A stretch of DNA of 64,000 bases, taken from assembly GCA_017607445.1 (NCBI GenBank), contig JAEVHH010000002.1, forward strand, positions 3,153,501-3,217,500, written 5' to 3'. Both the position numbers and the translations under genes were made by a program. Below, piece after piece: positions 12,641 to 25,680 of the stretch; the stretch's first letter is position 1, and each line of letters starts with the position of its first letter. A model generated the notes under the pieces. It had not been told where the DNA came from and did no database searches. It was given only the letters and a program-made list of their open reading frames with translations. Source of the DNA: Histoplasma ohiense. Taxonomy: Eukaryota > Ascomycota > Eurotiomycetes > Onygenales > Ajellomycetaceae.

Positions 12641-15600
12641 GAGTTAAAGCGAAGACCCCGATTCTTTTTCTTCTTCCTAGTGTTCGTATCATCGGAGAGA
12701 GGTACATGTTTGGACAGTACCTGTGCGGACAAATAAAGACGTTCAGCAGGCGAGCTTTGGCATCCCGCCATGCGACGGATGATCAGTATAGGTCCGTATA
12801 GAAACATGCTGGGCACGGTACGTGGTTGCGCTTTGATCCCCGTTATCCCAGGGCCCGCACATGCTTTGGGAGGAGAACGCCGTATCGGGGAATCCCGTTT
12901 GTTAATTCATCACTGTCGGCAATTGTCCTGACTTTCTTTTATAAACTCTTACAAAATAAAGTCAAATCAAGGTTTTCTTCGTGAAAAGCGAAACGGAAAT
13001 GAGAATCGGGAACTTTCCGTCCCCCTTCCTGGAAAGGAATGGATGACAACAGATGCAGCTATGAATTGCTACATGGGTACTAAGAAACGTGCGTGAATGC
13101 ATGCGGGATGCATGAATACGTACCCTTCAACGACACGTTGTACGCAGGATTACATGCTTGCATATGGATTTTATTTTGCGCCGTAACGAGGACACTCGCG
13201 GAGCAGTCAAGGGGTGGTGCGGACGTTTGATTGGCCATAAATAAACATGATATCGGTCTTCTTCTCCATATTATGAGGGGAAACCGGGCATCGGTTGGTA
13301 TCCTCCATATTGAGCACGCAGCACACCGCCTGGCTCAGGGTATAAAAGTGAAATACAGAGAAGAGTGTTAGCAGATGGGGGTAATCATCTTCTTGGTCAC
13401 TCGTAGCTGTATACAATCGCTTGCAAACGAATTCTGTACGATGAAAAACAATCATGTTGTTTCTCTCTTTCTGTCATCGCTGTATTAATGGAAGCTCACT
13501 GTCATATTGATCTACTTAAGTAATGCTTCTGATATAAACGATGATTTCAATACATACATATACATACAGGAAAAGTTCCATCCTTGGTTTAAAATCCTCG
13601 GGAATATGTGAAAACAGGGGCCTGAGCAGACATTCACGTAGTTACAGTAGTAGGATACGGGAAGTGTCGCACTACGTGTTACCACTTAATTAGTTCCTTA
13701 AATCGCAGTACCATCCAAGCTGATGAGCTCATATTCATCACTTTGTGGATATTTCCCATTCGAACTTTCCGTCGTTGTGTAAATATTCTGCCCATATTTA
13801 AGCGAAATTCTAGGCCCATACATAATTAAGGGTCTCTGTCGATCACACCTTGCACCAATTTTATATCCTACCTGACATTGAATGTCATCTAGTCTCAAAG
13901 AGAAGGGAAGAAGGAAAAGAAGAGGAGAAAAAGTAGATAGAAAAAGGGGCTCCAAATATGCAATAAGCTGTTGAACACGTCCTCCCAACGGGCATAAGTA
14001 TAGGGATGCCGGGGAATCCCAGCATCCCACCATCTTTTCAAAATAGACGATACGACTTCGATGGCTCCTAGATATCATCCATTTGAGTGCCGAATAGTGG
14101 CGTGAATTCTCTAGTATGAGAGTCAGGTCGTAGGAATCTTGCGACAAACGTTCAGAGCATTAGCACACACACCCCCTTATCAAGGAAAATTGGGGACGTA
14201 GCTTGTATCAAATATATATCATCCCACTCGATTGATTTGGCGCTCCTGGTTGATCCCAAGTGTGAGCTATCCAATTCCAATCTGCGCTCTTTTAATTTAT
14301 TAACACACCTCCTTTTTATGCAGGGGGGATAACCAGTGTACTTTTTGCACTTCTGCCGAGTTAGCCATGAATGCGTTCTATCATCAAGGAACGACACAGA
14401 TCCCAGGGACCATGCAGCTGCTAGCCAGCGCAGGGCTGATTTTGATGAAGCTTCACCAGGATTGGGCCCGAGGAGAGAGTCCATGGTGGTAATGGCAGTA
14501 AGATACTGGGTTATCTATAACACATATCTTCAGGCTGATCGAAGTCGCATCTGGTAAATCTCTGACCATATACATTCATATTTCTTGAAAGGGTCAGACA
14601 GTCAATTGTCAAAACTGTGCTATTGGCTTTGGGCGAGTGATATTTTGAGGATGGAAATGGATTGTCGTTGAAATCCATACCACGCTCTGGTTGTTAGGAT
14701 GTCTAACTCAGCGCCAGCGAGGCTAAATCTCGAGTTGGGGAAGATTTCTCCACGCCATGAGCTTGGGTCGCGGTTGTTTCTCCTTTCCTTCTCTTCCCCG
14801 TGTCGTTGTTTTCTATTTGCGCAGCCTCCGAAAGCTAGAGATAACGGTAATAGGATATATGTTTTGAGAATATGGACGACCTCAGTCGAGTTTAGAAATA
14901 CGAACGTGTTTGACAACATCCAGAGACGAACATATGTCCTCGCAGCAAGCTGGGGAAGGAGAGGTTGCCACAGCTCCATTTTAAGGAGCCCATTTTCCAA
15001 AAGAAGCCCTGTTTGGTGCAAGCCCAATACTCGTCCTCAGGCACCAACTCCGATCAGCAACGCATATCGCTTGAATGAGCGTACGCGAGCAAGGAAACAT
15101 CGGGGAGAGAAATCAATCCTCAACGTTGACATGAAGCAAGGGGCATAATGCTTTCACGATGAAGACCGTCGTTCCAATCTTCGTTGAGGAACACCAGCAG
15201 GTTGCAATATCCTCTGGAGTCGGAATGATGATAGGACTGAAGCTAATATTCTTCAGTTATCCCGTCAATAGCAGCATTACAGTTGCCATATCTAGCTGTA
15301 AGCTAGAGCGTTGAAAGATTGCCTAGTGATGATGCCTGTGCAGCAGCTGATATGGCATTGGGGTCTATCAACATACAAGGCCTCAAAGAGAATAAATAGT
15401 CCCCGCTACGTACCCTCAATTTCCCACTGTTTCTGAGAACCCCTTTTGAGGAGCCTCGTGGCATGGATTGTACCCTGCCAACTGACATATTGTTTTGTAG
15501 ACTTCATGGAATGGGTTGAAATTCAGAGTATTTCCGCCATATTGAAATATATGGCTCTGCTTTCTGGTCTCCGCACGTCTCCATCCCACCCTGTTGCTCG

Positions 15601-16082
15601 ATGCGGGAGAAACCCACTTTTATTTTACCCTCGGATGATAACCAAACGCTTTTCAGAACCTGTTAGGAGTGAACTCGGGGAAGGCATCATCCACGTTGAT
15701 ATGAGGAGCAGCTACCCCATATATCAGCATAGATGCGTGTTTAAATTTAGGTTCAAGCAACCAGGAAAGCCCCCAAGAAGGTAAAATCAAAGACAGATTT
15801 GTCGCGGAAACTTTCAGGCTATATTGCTCCCATTCTCTTGGAAACCAGAATTGAATTTCAAACGTGGACTAACGCAGTCTGACCTTTCTTTGCGATCCGG
15901 AAAAGAGTCGGCTCGTAGGGCATTAATGTGAAAACGTTTGCTCTTTCATATTGATCAATATCAAAAATTCCCAGACATCTGTTTCCTCGTTCAAAATCAC
16001 AGTCTGACTACTCTCCGTGCTTGCCAGACAAATCAAACCGGTTAGTTTCATTCATACATATATCTCAAACCTCATTGCCACA
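12641..16082. other. gene-poor region with unrecognised short frames
   Basis: Short frames exist on the minus strand between about 13700 and 15490. The only sizeable one with an ATG start is 14152-14484 (110 codons, WLAAAWSLGSVSFLDDRTH). They do not chain into a convincing exon series and resemble no family I can name. Composition here is less repetitive than in 5390-12640, so a decayed gene is possible. Confidence 0.4.
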
Positions 16083-16532
16083 ATGGGGTACGACAACTGG
16101 ATTAACATGCATTTAACAAACGATCTTGAAGGGCCCCTCGCAACTCAAAATTCTCAGCTGCGACAGTATGCAATTAATGTCCTACTACCATATAGCCCCC
16201 GGGCAATGCTTTCATAAAGTTGGAAAGATAGTGAGTGAGAAGATGATGAAATCTCTACCGACCAAGTCGATGAGATCGTGGCACCAGAGTCCGGCTCGAG
16301 CGACGTGTACAGCTGTGGCAGGCAAGGTGCACCAACTGGCACCCAGGGCTCGTTCGACCTGGTCGATCAAGACACCCTCCAGGTAGTCTGCGCCATCAGC
16401 TGTGCAAGCCCGAATAGCAGGTGTGGTCACCTGAGCGCTTCAGGTGTCAACAGAAATTATCGGGTCGGCGTCACCGCAGTCAGCTCGAATGGGCCCGTCA
16501 ATTTCGCTGATATAAACGTTGTAGAGTTGTGA
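16083..16532 (+). pseudogene. decayed aegerolysin-family gene
   Basis: Two blocks resemble the aegerolysin family of small beta-sandwich, lipid-binding proteins, some members of which act as haemolysins. The first block begins at the ATG at 16083 (GYDNWINMHLTNDLEGP) and runs in one frame to a stop at 16215-16217. The second block, in another frame, ends at 16532 and includes DQVDEIVAPES and SSDVYSCGRQGAPTGTQGSF, the conserved Ser-Cys-Gly region. Between them (about 16150-16245) there is at least one frame change and an in-frame TGA. A GTATGC-to-TAG intron here would be only about 30 nt, below the usual minimum, so splicing does not easily rescue it. I read it as a broken gene. No partner perforin-like gene was seen next to it. 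Confidence 0.7.
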
Positions 16533-19368
16533 TTTGAGATGGGTTTAATAAGGTAACCATCCCCTAAGGGAGAAAATATTTGGTCCAGGACGTTTGAAGA
16601 GAAAAGAAATCGGGTTAAAATGTTAATATTGAGGAAATACGTGGTTTGAGGATGAATACATATCTGCTTGATGGGGCATATCAAGGCATGGGGGTTTTGT
16701 GTTGATATACATATATATGTATATATATAAATGATTATCTTCTATAACATTTGTATGGACCACATACCATTCAATTGGAAAAAGTAATGACTTGTTTTAT
16801 TTCCACAATTGAGGTGTGAATGCAGTTATCATCTGAGGACTGAAAAAGGTATATTAAGATAATAGATATGATATCTTGCAGTTTGTCTTCTGTCTGCCAT
16901 ATTTCATCTTCTCTCCAATATTCAACTTCAACTTTCTCTTTCAGACACAAATCATCAATCAGCTGAAAAAAATCTCCCTCAAATCCTCATTTCCATTCAC
17001 TCAGGCACCTATTATTGCAATCGATGAGATCAGATGAACCAGAAATATCCGCTACACAGTCCGTCAATATCCCTGCTCAGCATATGCAACACCAAGCGTC
17101 GGGCAACCCACTACTCAAATACAGTCAAATTGTAATGAGAATAAGAGGAGGGTCAAATTCAGATCAATGATCTTGTTTAGCTTCGTAGTCGGTAGGGTCT
17201 CATACCCGTTTGTCCGTTGAAAAGTCGGCAGGCCAGGAGCAAGGCTTCATTGCTAAACACACGATCAACGGCTTTTAGTATTATACGGGCTTGATAGAAG
17301 TGGGTAAAACGAGAGTCGTTGGAATTTGCTTCTGGTGGCGGTGAATTTGTGATTTGGATAACTGCTCGTGTATCCCTCTGGGGAAGGGAACTAGCAGGGT
17401 GGTCACTTCGCTGCCAAAGTTCTATTCGGGTTATCGAACTGACTGGTCTCCTGAAATGGGTGAAGTGGCCGTATCATCGGGGATAACCAGAGGTTCCCCT
17501 AAATCAGACCAAAAAGCCATCGGAGCAAGATTGGTATTTTCTCGATTAAGCACGGACTTGAGGTTTCATGCAATTAGAGACGCGATTGCTGGAGTCATAT
17601 TAGCCATTGAAGTAAAAGCGTCTGAAGTGAAGATAGAAAAGCTTACTTTGCCTAGGTAATAGATAGATAACCATTTTCTAAAAAGGGACACGAAGAAACA
17701 ACCTTGGGAAAGCATTGAACACAGCAATGCAGAGTGGCATCAATTGGGTAAACCTCCCTTCCGCCGATAAAATATGGAGATATAATAAATTAAATAAACT
17801 GAAAAGCTCTTTATCCTATTGCATCTTGTTCATCCTGTTTGGCTGCGCAGCTTTTTTCTGTCTTTCTTTTCTCTTTCCTTTCTGTGATGTATGTGTGTAG
17901 CGCTCTCTCCGTCTTTCTCTCATTTTACCAAAACAAAAAACGAAACTCAAAACTGGTCAAGTACTAGTTATTCTCAGGACAACGCGATGAAGAAAACAGC
18001 AGGAGCAAGGAACAGGGAAAATAATACAATATAATAACGGAAAAGAAGTAAAATCGAAAACGAGGAACGCTAACTAAGGGCACCGTGCAAAGGCGCGGGG
18101 GCCAGAAATCGGATACAAGACAGCACAGCGAGAAATGCAGGAGAAATGATGGGAGACAGATAAAAAATATATAAAAGATAGATAGAGAAATGAGATAGGA
18201 AAATGGACGAAAATAGACGATGGAACCACAAAGAGAAAGCAAGAAATAAAACAACTTCCACGGAGTAAACGAAAAATAAAAGATACAAACAACGGCAGCT
18301 GTTATATAATGTATTAAGGACGCCCATGACGATGACAACAATGCTGGCAATGATCTTATCAATCCATCAGGTTATTATCCAACAAAGAAGCCTTCCTATT
18401 CAGGCTATATACAAGAAGCTATTTCTCATGTTTCAAAATCAATCGACGCATTGCAAGTGGGTTTGTGACAAGAATAGTTAGCTAGCTTTCCAACTAACAA
18501 CTATTTCGTTCAAACGTAGGAGTTAAAGAACGCTTGATTCAGTTTTGCTTCGATTAGTTAGCCATGGCCCCGGAATCGACAAGTGGACACAGCAGCACGG
18601 CAATAACTGTTGGGTGCTGATGCGAGTAGAATGTGAATCATAAAGCCCTTTGATAAAGAAGGGTTGTTGTGTGAATTGTGGCGGCCGCTGATAGTGGAAA
18701 CAAAAGTGCGATGAGGAGCAAATAAAAAAACACAAATCTATTATTAAACAAGGAAAAGTAAAAATATGGTCGCAAATAAGTGGATGTTCGGTTTTCAAGA
18801 AAGAAAAGAAAAATGAGAGGAAAAAGGAAAGGAAAAGGAGACATTTCGCGTTCGCTTAGTGAAAACAGAACGTGCGGTTAGGACAAGGGGATCCGTTAAC
18901 ACACAGAACATGAGAGGGTTGGACATATTGAATTTCGGGAGAAGCGAAGGAGAGCTGGATAGCTGTGAGAGCAAGAGGCCAAGGGGAGCCAAAAAGTATG
19001 CTAGGAAAATGAAAAAAACGATATTTGTTCGGCACGAAACTCCGGAAATCGATCGAAGAGTTTTGAGGTGGGAAATATAGGGTGATTTTTAGCAGAATTT
19101 TAAAAGAAGGAAAAATAAAGACTGGGAAATTAGTACAAACGAAATTTAAACTCCATCGTGGCCCATTGTCGTAAGTGGGGCGTAGCTATGCAATTAGTCC
19201 AGCAGGAGCTGAGAAAAGCTGTAAATACAGACAGGTAAAATACCGATGGCATTTAAAATAGCTCCATCGGCTGGAGATGGTAGGGTGGGGTTAATTTAAA
19301 TGAGAGCGCGTGCAAGGTTGGGGTAGAACGCCGAAGCGCAATGAATCCATGTATATAGTAAGTGAATT
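16533..19368. other. gene-poor region downstream of the aegerolysin relic
   Basis: No credible gene was seen. The frame at 17354-17659 has no ATG start and no recognisable motif. The minus-strand frame at 17964-18362 is a hydrophobic artefact of A-rich top-strand DNA. The right end contains the 3' flank of the casein kinase gene. Confidence 0.55.
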
Positions 19369-21107
19369 TCAACCTACGGACGAAGTTAAAAAAAAAAGAA
19401 AATATAAGATTTTTACACAGAACACAGTGGGGGAGACGGTGTATACATACCACAGCATAAAGCCTTCATGAGTTTCTGTATAAACGTTGGTTCCGGGTCT
19501 TGTGCTGGCCGCATTTGTTGTGTCGGCATGGTATTCATGCCATGATTACCCGGAGTAGATATGCGGCCTGGAAGATGAGCATTGGAATTTTGAAATTGAG
19601 CCTGAGTGGATGCAGCCGGTGTTGTCTCAAGACCCCCCGCCACTCCGTTCTGTCGTTTGACTTGCGGCCCGCCGGAGGCGTTTTGCCGCTCGCGCGCTTT
19701 CCCCACTCCCTGTTTCGCGGGAGATGGGGGCGGGGGTTGCGCGGCGTTTAAACGGTCAGCCGTTACACCTGGCCTATGCGGGCCCCGAGGTGCTGGTACT
19801 CCATGAATATCACGAGCTGATGTGTTCTGAGCGTTGGACGCATGGAGATGATGTTGAGGAGGATATTGTTTGGCAGCTTCCCAACCTCTTCCGCCATTTA
19901 ACTTCATCCAGTCATACTCGCCGTCTTCTACCTCTCCAGTATTCTTCAATGCCTGGGTGAAGAGGTCGCGCAAGTAATCATAATCAGGGGTATCCTCGAA
20001 TCCCAGATTACGTACACAGGTCAAGTATTTATTGAATTCCTCTGAAACAGTTTGTAAGTATAGCTCAATTGACAAAAAAAAAGACTGGGATAATACGGTG
20101 TTATAGTCGTGCGTACCAGGATATCCATCACATAGATCTTTCACCGCAGTCGTCTGCTTCTTCTCACCGATCTTTTCGTATTTTTGTTTGTTAGTGGCGG
20201 CTTTCAGACCCTGCCATGGCAAACCTCCCCTTAGAAAGTACATGAAAACATGGCCCAGGGCTTCAAGATCATCTCGTCGTGACTGCTCTCTCCCGAGATG
20301 GGTGTTAATACTCATGTATCTTGCAGTGCCCGAGAGGGACTTGCGTTCCCGGTAAGGAATATGTTGTTTGGTCTTGGGATCTCTATACTGTTTCGCCATT
20401 CCAAAATCAACAACGTGGATGACGTTGGCCGCTTTGGAATTTGGTCTACCAATGAGGAAGTTGTCGGGTTTTATATCTCTATAGATCAAGTTCTTTTCGT
20501 GTATCGTCTGCACTCTTGAAAGCTAAATGAGGCAAGGACAGTTAGCGGGATTCCTCAAATTAATTGACGTTATGGGATTTGATGCGTACCATTTGTTTGG
20601 CCACCATGACTACCGTCTTTATCGAAAACCTTCGATTGCAGTGATCGAAGAGATCCTCCAGGCTTGGTCCTAAGAGGTCGATGACAAGGATGTTGTGAAG
20701 ACCCTCCTGGCCAAAGTAGTAGACATTGGGTATGCCAGCTATCGCGAGACAGTATCAGTAACCGAGTCTTCTGAAGCTGTGTTTCCAATTCGTTTTACTT
20801 ACGACACCCAACGAGGACTTTGTACGTTCTATACTCATCTCGAAGTTGTGGAGCATCGCTTTTCCGAGGTTCCTGGAAGCCAAGATTCATTAGCCCCGTG
20901 TTTATATTATATTTTGCAGCACACAAAATAGTAGAATTGAGTATTGATGACTAGCATAATAATGACCGCAAAATCACGTACAAATTTGATAGCAACCTGC
21001 TGGCTGTTCAATAGGTTGGTGCCTTCAAATATCACACCAAATGAGCCCTCGCCGATTTTTTTGCCCACGCGGTAGTGAACACCGACGACATTTGACGAAG
21101 AGGTCAT
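19369..21107 (-). CDS. ckiA: casein kinase I, membrane (Yck1/Yck2) type
   Basis: Six exons: 20982-21107, 20803-20872, 20590-20738, 20117-20522, 19451-20041 and 19369-19373; 448 residues, all phases agree. The kinase domain shows the glycine loop GKKIGEGSFGVIFEG, the Lys in QQVAIKF, the CK1-specific catalytic loop YRDIKPDNF, DFGMAKQY and the CK1 signature RRDDLEALGHVFMYFLRG. The tail is Pro/Gln rich and ends in a Cys-Cys pair followed by Gly, the palmitoylation motif that tethers Yck-type CK1 to the plasma membrane. The last exon has only 5 coding bases and supplies the end of the Gly codon and the stop. I chose the ATG at 21107 because MTSSSNVVGVHYRVG matches the family start; an upstream in-frame extension lacks support. 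Known roles of the family are growth, endocytosis and nutrient transporter control. The symbol follows Aspergillus usage. Confidence 0.93.
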
Positions 21108-23808
21108 CACGAACTGCTGTGATGACCGAAAAGGTCTCGGCACACAAGTGAAGAAGGGCTTGTGTGGGAAGACAATATGGCGGTGGGAGAGGTTGGGTTG
21201 GGGGTTGAGAAGGCGGCTGTGGAGAGTTGGACGTTAATGGGCGCTAGACCGTGACGGGCTTGGCATAGGTGCTGGGGAAGATTTAGTAGGCGTTAGCCCA
21301 GGTCAGGAGCCCAATAAATTGAAATTGGACAAAATTCGGCAAAAGCAGGCACCCCATGACATTGGCAATGAGAGAAATATCCTAGAGGATAAAAGATCAC
21401 TTACATCGTCTCGTCAACAATAGGCCTTCGTAGGGGCAGCGGTAGGAGTAGTGTAGCGTAGGACTGAAGTAAAAACCAGGTCTGGGGGCCGTAAGGTGTG
21501 GGGCGCTTCTACTCGATCAAATCCAACAACAGTCCGGGAAAGTTGGGTAAATGAAAGCAAATGAATACAGATTGCGTTAAGGGCGTTGTCGTTCTATGCC
21601 CGTTTATCGTGTAGTACGGCCGGGGGGGAGGAAAGAAGGGCGCGGGTTGTCTATCCGGGAGAATCGTCTTTGTTCCCAGCACCAGGAGAACAGGGTGCGA
21701 AGGGTGAATGAAGGAGAGAGGAGAGAGAAACGTGAGGGACCGTAGGACGTCAACGGGGAAGTCAGCAAGTGCAGGAAGTGCGATGGAACGCACTTTTGCT
21801 GAGAGTCGAGTCTCGGGAACGAGAGGGGAGGTGGATAGGAGGAGGAGGAAGAGGAGGAGGAGAGACAGGACAGGAACGGAGACGACGAGAGAAGTCGAGG
21901 CTTGGAGCAGGTGAAAGGGCGTTTGGTGAGTAAACCTTGGCGCTGCGCTGTGGCCAGAACAGGGCTAGCGGTATCAAGATGGTACAGCAAGCCCGCAGCG
22001 CGGACGGAAGCCGGTATTAGTGGCAGGCCTGCCACGCCTCTGGTTGGTCACATCTGCTCTTGGCGTGTGGCTCAGTTACCGTACAGGACGTCAAATTACG
22101 CATTGTTACCTCCAGGCGGCCAGATTTGTCAGGGCAGCTTACAGTTTACTCACTCCACATTTGCTTCGCTCATGGCAATGCACCTAGGGACGCAAGGAGG
22201 CTCGTCCTGCATGCTCGGGGACTCTCTCCTCTGTCACTGGCGAATTAACTGGCATCATTGGCCTCAGACGCTGCGACCAGCACCGGGCGCACGACACCTC
22301 GTAGCTCGCTGTTCGCTTGCTCATTTTCAAATTGCTAGTTATCCTTATTCCTTCCCTGAAAACAACTGACTTTTGTCCTGCCAGTCACTCAATCACGTCA
22401 TCATTGATATAACCTGAGAACCATACAGGATTCCATACACTACCGAGGTATGGTACATAGCTAACGAATGGTTGGACCAGAAAGCAGGAAAGCAACGTCA
22501 AACCACATTACCTCTATGGAAGGTTGGAGACAAATCCAGTTTCCGGGCCTTGATTGGTGAAGATTGGACCCTTGCTCGAATAATGGATTTGACTGCAGCT
22601 CTGCTGTGTTGGCTGATGTATCTATCAACTGTCTCGGGGCATTTGTGATGGGCCTCAGCTGATCAGACAATCGACGAGGAACACCAATACAACGACTGGA
22701 CCGGGTCTCGCCCTGAAACTCCCGCAGTTAATGTCTTGACCCTAAGAAGCCGTATCCGTACCTGGATATCGAGATCCGGTTGGTGATTGGGCCGCAGATG
22801 AAGTGATGAAGACCTCTCTTCTCGTTCCGTTAAACTACAATTTGAAAACCCTGTTCCCCCGTAAGGAGAAAGGAATGAATGCAATTATGACATTGTACCT
22901 AAATAACCCAGGCGAATTCTTCGCTGGTAAACGCTCAAACAATGATCACGCTCACGGGCGCCACATAAATTACTCACAAATGGGGAGCCACTACTCCGTA
23001 GCAGTTGCTCCTTTTGTTTTTTGTTTTCAGGCCTGGATAGGTAAACCCGCAGAAGTAACGAGTTATAAAAGATAAAATATCCACCAAACCCGCTCTTCCA
23101 TTTATTTTCCTAGCTACATTATATTATTATCATTATTAACTTTCGTGATCAGGGGCTGGTTCCTGGAACAGAAGAAGTATAATAATATCCGCTGTTACCC
23201 TTGAAACCGGGTATTTTTGACAATTCTTTTCTAAGACATGTGATATGTTTCCCAGCGTTTCCAAGGTTCGCGGTGGCAGAGTAACCAACTCAAGATATAT
23301 ATATACCCTTTTCCCAATACGGAGTACTTGGGGCTTCATTGAGTATATGCGTAGAATTTTGAAGAGTCACATATCTAGAGATGATTCGAAAGCTTCATCC
23401 GTTGTACGGAGTGCGGCTTTGGCGATCCATGTATATATATGCAAAAGGGATGAACGAAAAAGAGTACAAGAATCAAGGTGTTCAAGATTCCTTCCACGAA
23501 GGAAAATGATATCATACATCATCTCTAATCATACGTTAGTTGCTGCATCATAACCATAATCACAGAAATAATTCCTTCTCCCCGTTATTTGCCGGAATAA
23601 AAGATAAACGGTGTTGATGGAAATGGGGAAAAAACTGACTGGTTCGCAAGATTTATGCCACGATTTGGGAAATCAACAGGAAAACCAAAATAAACAAGAC
23701 CAAAATAAACAGGCGTCAACTACGCAATCCCTGCATCAAAAATAGATATTCCACAGGCAAAAGAACTTAACAGATGAAGACTCCACAACCTGCTCCTTGT
23801 TCCACACT
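21108..23808. other. 5' flank of casein kinase gene and 3' flank of rtt106, no gene seen
   Basis: About 2.7 kb with purine/pyrimidine asymmetry just upstream of the kinase start (21700-21900 is G/A-rich on the + strand, so CT-rich in the kinase transcript direction), as is common in fungal promoters and leaders. Open frames such as 21902-22369 show no motif. A leader intron for the kinase is possible but I could not fix one. Confidence 0.5.
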
Positions 23809-25680
23809 CTACACCCCCCCAATCTCCTCAGCCTCACTCCCCAACTCCTCCTTGACAAGATCTTTTCCCTCCCCATCATAATCTTCCTGCCCATCACCAT
23901 CCTGATCTTCCTCTTCACTACTAGACCCGCTCCCGTCACTATCCCCCTCGCTACCAGGATCGTAATCCTCCTCTTCTTCATCCTCTCGATCCTCCAGCTC
24001 TCTCTGCGCCTTCACCAATTCAGATTCCTCCTCCTTGCCCTCACCCGCATGGTTTGCAGCACTATCAGTACCTCCATCCCCGCCCTTCACGCCGTTGATG
24101 TTAAGTCTCTTGGCCCGACGCGCTTCAGCCAGACTGGCATCCTGCAAGCCGTTCTTTTTGATATAAGCGTCAATACCAGGGTGATTCGACTGGTCGATCA
24201 TGGACAGCTCGAACTCCTGCACCTCGTCTGGCTTTGCGGGCGAACGAGCAGTGATGTTTAGGTTGAACGTGCGCTGGAGGACGGAGGTATAGGATATGGT
24301 GTCGATGTTTTCGAGAGCAAAGAAGATGAGGGGCTTTTTGAAACCGAAGAAGATGCCCGTGGAGAGGAAAAAGAGGAATCCTGTCGGGATACAATTATTA
24401 GTTAACATTGCCGAGATGACGTTTTGCTTTTTCAAAGCGCGGGGGGGTTTTTGGGTGATATATGTAACGCCCACCTTCCTTGCTCCCCCGGAACGCTTTG
24501 ACATGATACGCCTTGTCCCCCTTCCGATGAGCTTCAGGAGTCGGGCTCACAAATTCCTTCTCGCTTGGACAAATGACTTTCGTATGCCTTAAATTATCAT
24601 CGAGCATTCGCTTTAGATAGCTTTCGTAGGTCTCCGCGAGATTTGCACTCTCCAGAGCGGGTGTGCCTGAGCCTAGGTATGCAGTCCTTGGAGGGCCATC
24701 AGGAATCGTCCACACAATTGGCTCGAATGCAAGTTGATGATCGGGAACGGGCGAGATGCCGTCTCCGTGTTCCGGGATGATACAGAAATTAAACTGCCGT
24801 TGCGTTTTCTCAGGGACGGGTAGGCATAAGATATGTTCTAGACAAAATTTTTGGTTAGAAATCAATCTCGTAGTAGCAACCCCCAAAAAAAAAAAAAAAA
24901 AAAAAAAGAGAGAGAGAGAGAGACAGAGAGATAAAGAGAAGAGGATATGAAATATAGAATAGAATAGAATAAAATAACTCACGAATCCTCGACATCGGAA
25001 TCCCAAACTCCACCTCATTCGACGCCTGGTTCCTCGCCCTCAGATACCCCTCCCTTGCTCCAGCAGCAGAGGACACTAGCCGCGTCAATTCCAGCCGCAA
25101 CTTCTTGCGCTGCGGAATTGCAAACGACAGGTCCTGAACGTAGAATTGTAACTCAGCATCAGCCGTTAGGCCTGCCAACAGTGCGGCATCGTTTGCAGAA
25201 CCAGCTCCCGTTCCCGCTACCGCCCCTTCGCTTCCATTCATGAGTTTGCGTTTCTTTGCTGCAGGGCCTTCCCCCGTAGCAGCAACTCGTACTTGGGAGC
25301 ATGCAGACGACGCATCTCTGCCCAATCCGCTGCGAAGGGTGGTGGCGTACTTTGCGATGTCTTCGAAAAGGCTGGTATACTCAGGGCTGGAGGCTGCACG
25401 TTGTTTTTGATCGCATTAGCTTATTGTATAGTGAGGAAAGAAGGGTGACGTAGTGACCGGTAAAGAAGTGCTTTGATCTAAAAAAAAAAAAAAAAGAGGA
25501 TGAAAAATTTTTATTTTCCTTTCAATCTCTTTTTCTTCTTTCTGCTCCTCGATTGGTGTGTTGATTTGCATGGACGGGAGAGATGAAATTACCAATGGCG
25601 GAATAGACGCGTTTTCGGAGCGGTGCGTTATCCTCAAAGGCCTTGTCGATAACAGCGTTATTGACAGTATCCGAAGACAT
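23809..25680 (-). CDS. rtt106: histone chaperone Rtt106
   Basis: Four exons: 25593-25680, 24983-25393, 24475-24837, 23809-24380; 477 residues, phases agree. Rtt106 binds newly made H3-H4 (especially H3 acetylated on K56) and works in replication-coupled nucleosome assembly and silencing. The N-terminus (MSSDTVNNAVIDKAFEDNA) is followed by LQFYVQDLSFAIPQRKKLRL, the start of the double pleckstrin-homology core, then QRQFNFCIIPEHGDG and PIVWTIPDGPPRTAY. The core closes near PKTPPRFEKA-type retained-intron sequence only if the third intron is kept; spliced, it runs from GSKE into GFLFFLSTGIFFGFKKP. The C-terminus is a long Asp/Glu tract, as is usual for this chaperone. The nearest gene upstream is uL24m on the same strand, 625 bp away. 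Confidence 0.93.

Noticed and set aside
14620..15027. Minus-strand frame with upstream RYALLIGVG as a caspase-like domain
   Set aside because: One short resemblance followed by a stop and no catalytic His or Cys region; too weak to call.
17354..17659. 101-codon plus-strand frame
   Set aside because: It begins with TTG, has no in-frame ATG near the start, and shows no recognisable motif.
17964..18362. Hydrophobic 132-codon frame as a membrane protein
   Set aside because: It is produced by A-rich top-strand DNA; hydrophobicity is compositional, and overlapping frames look alike.
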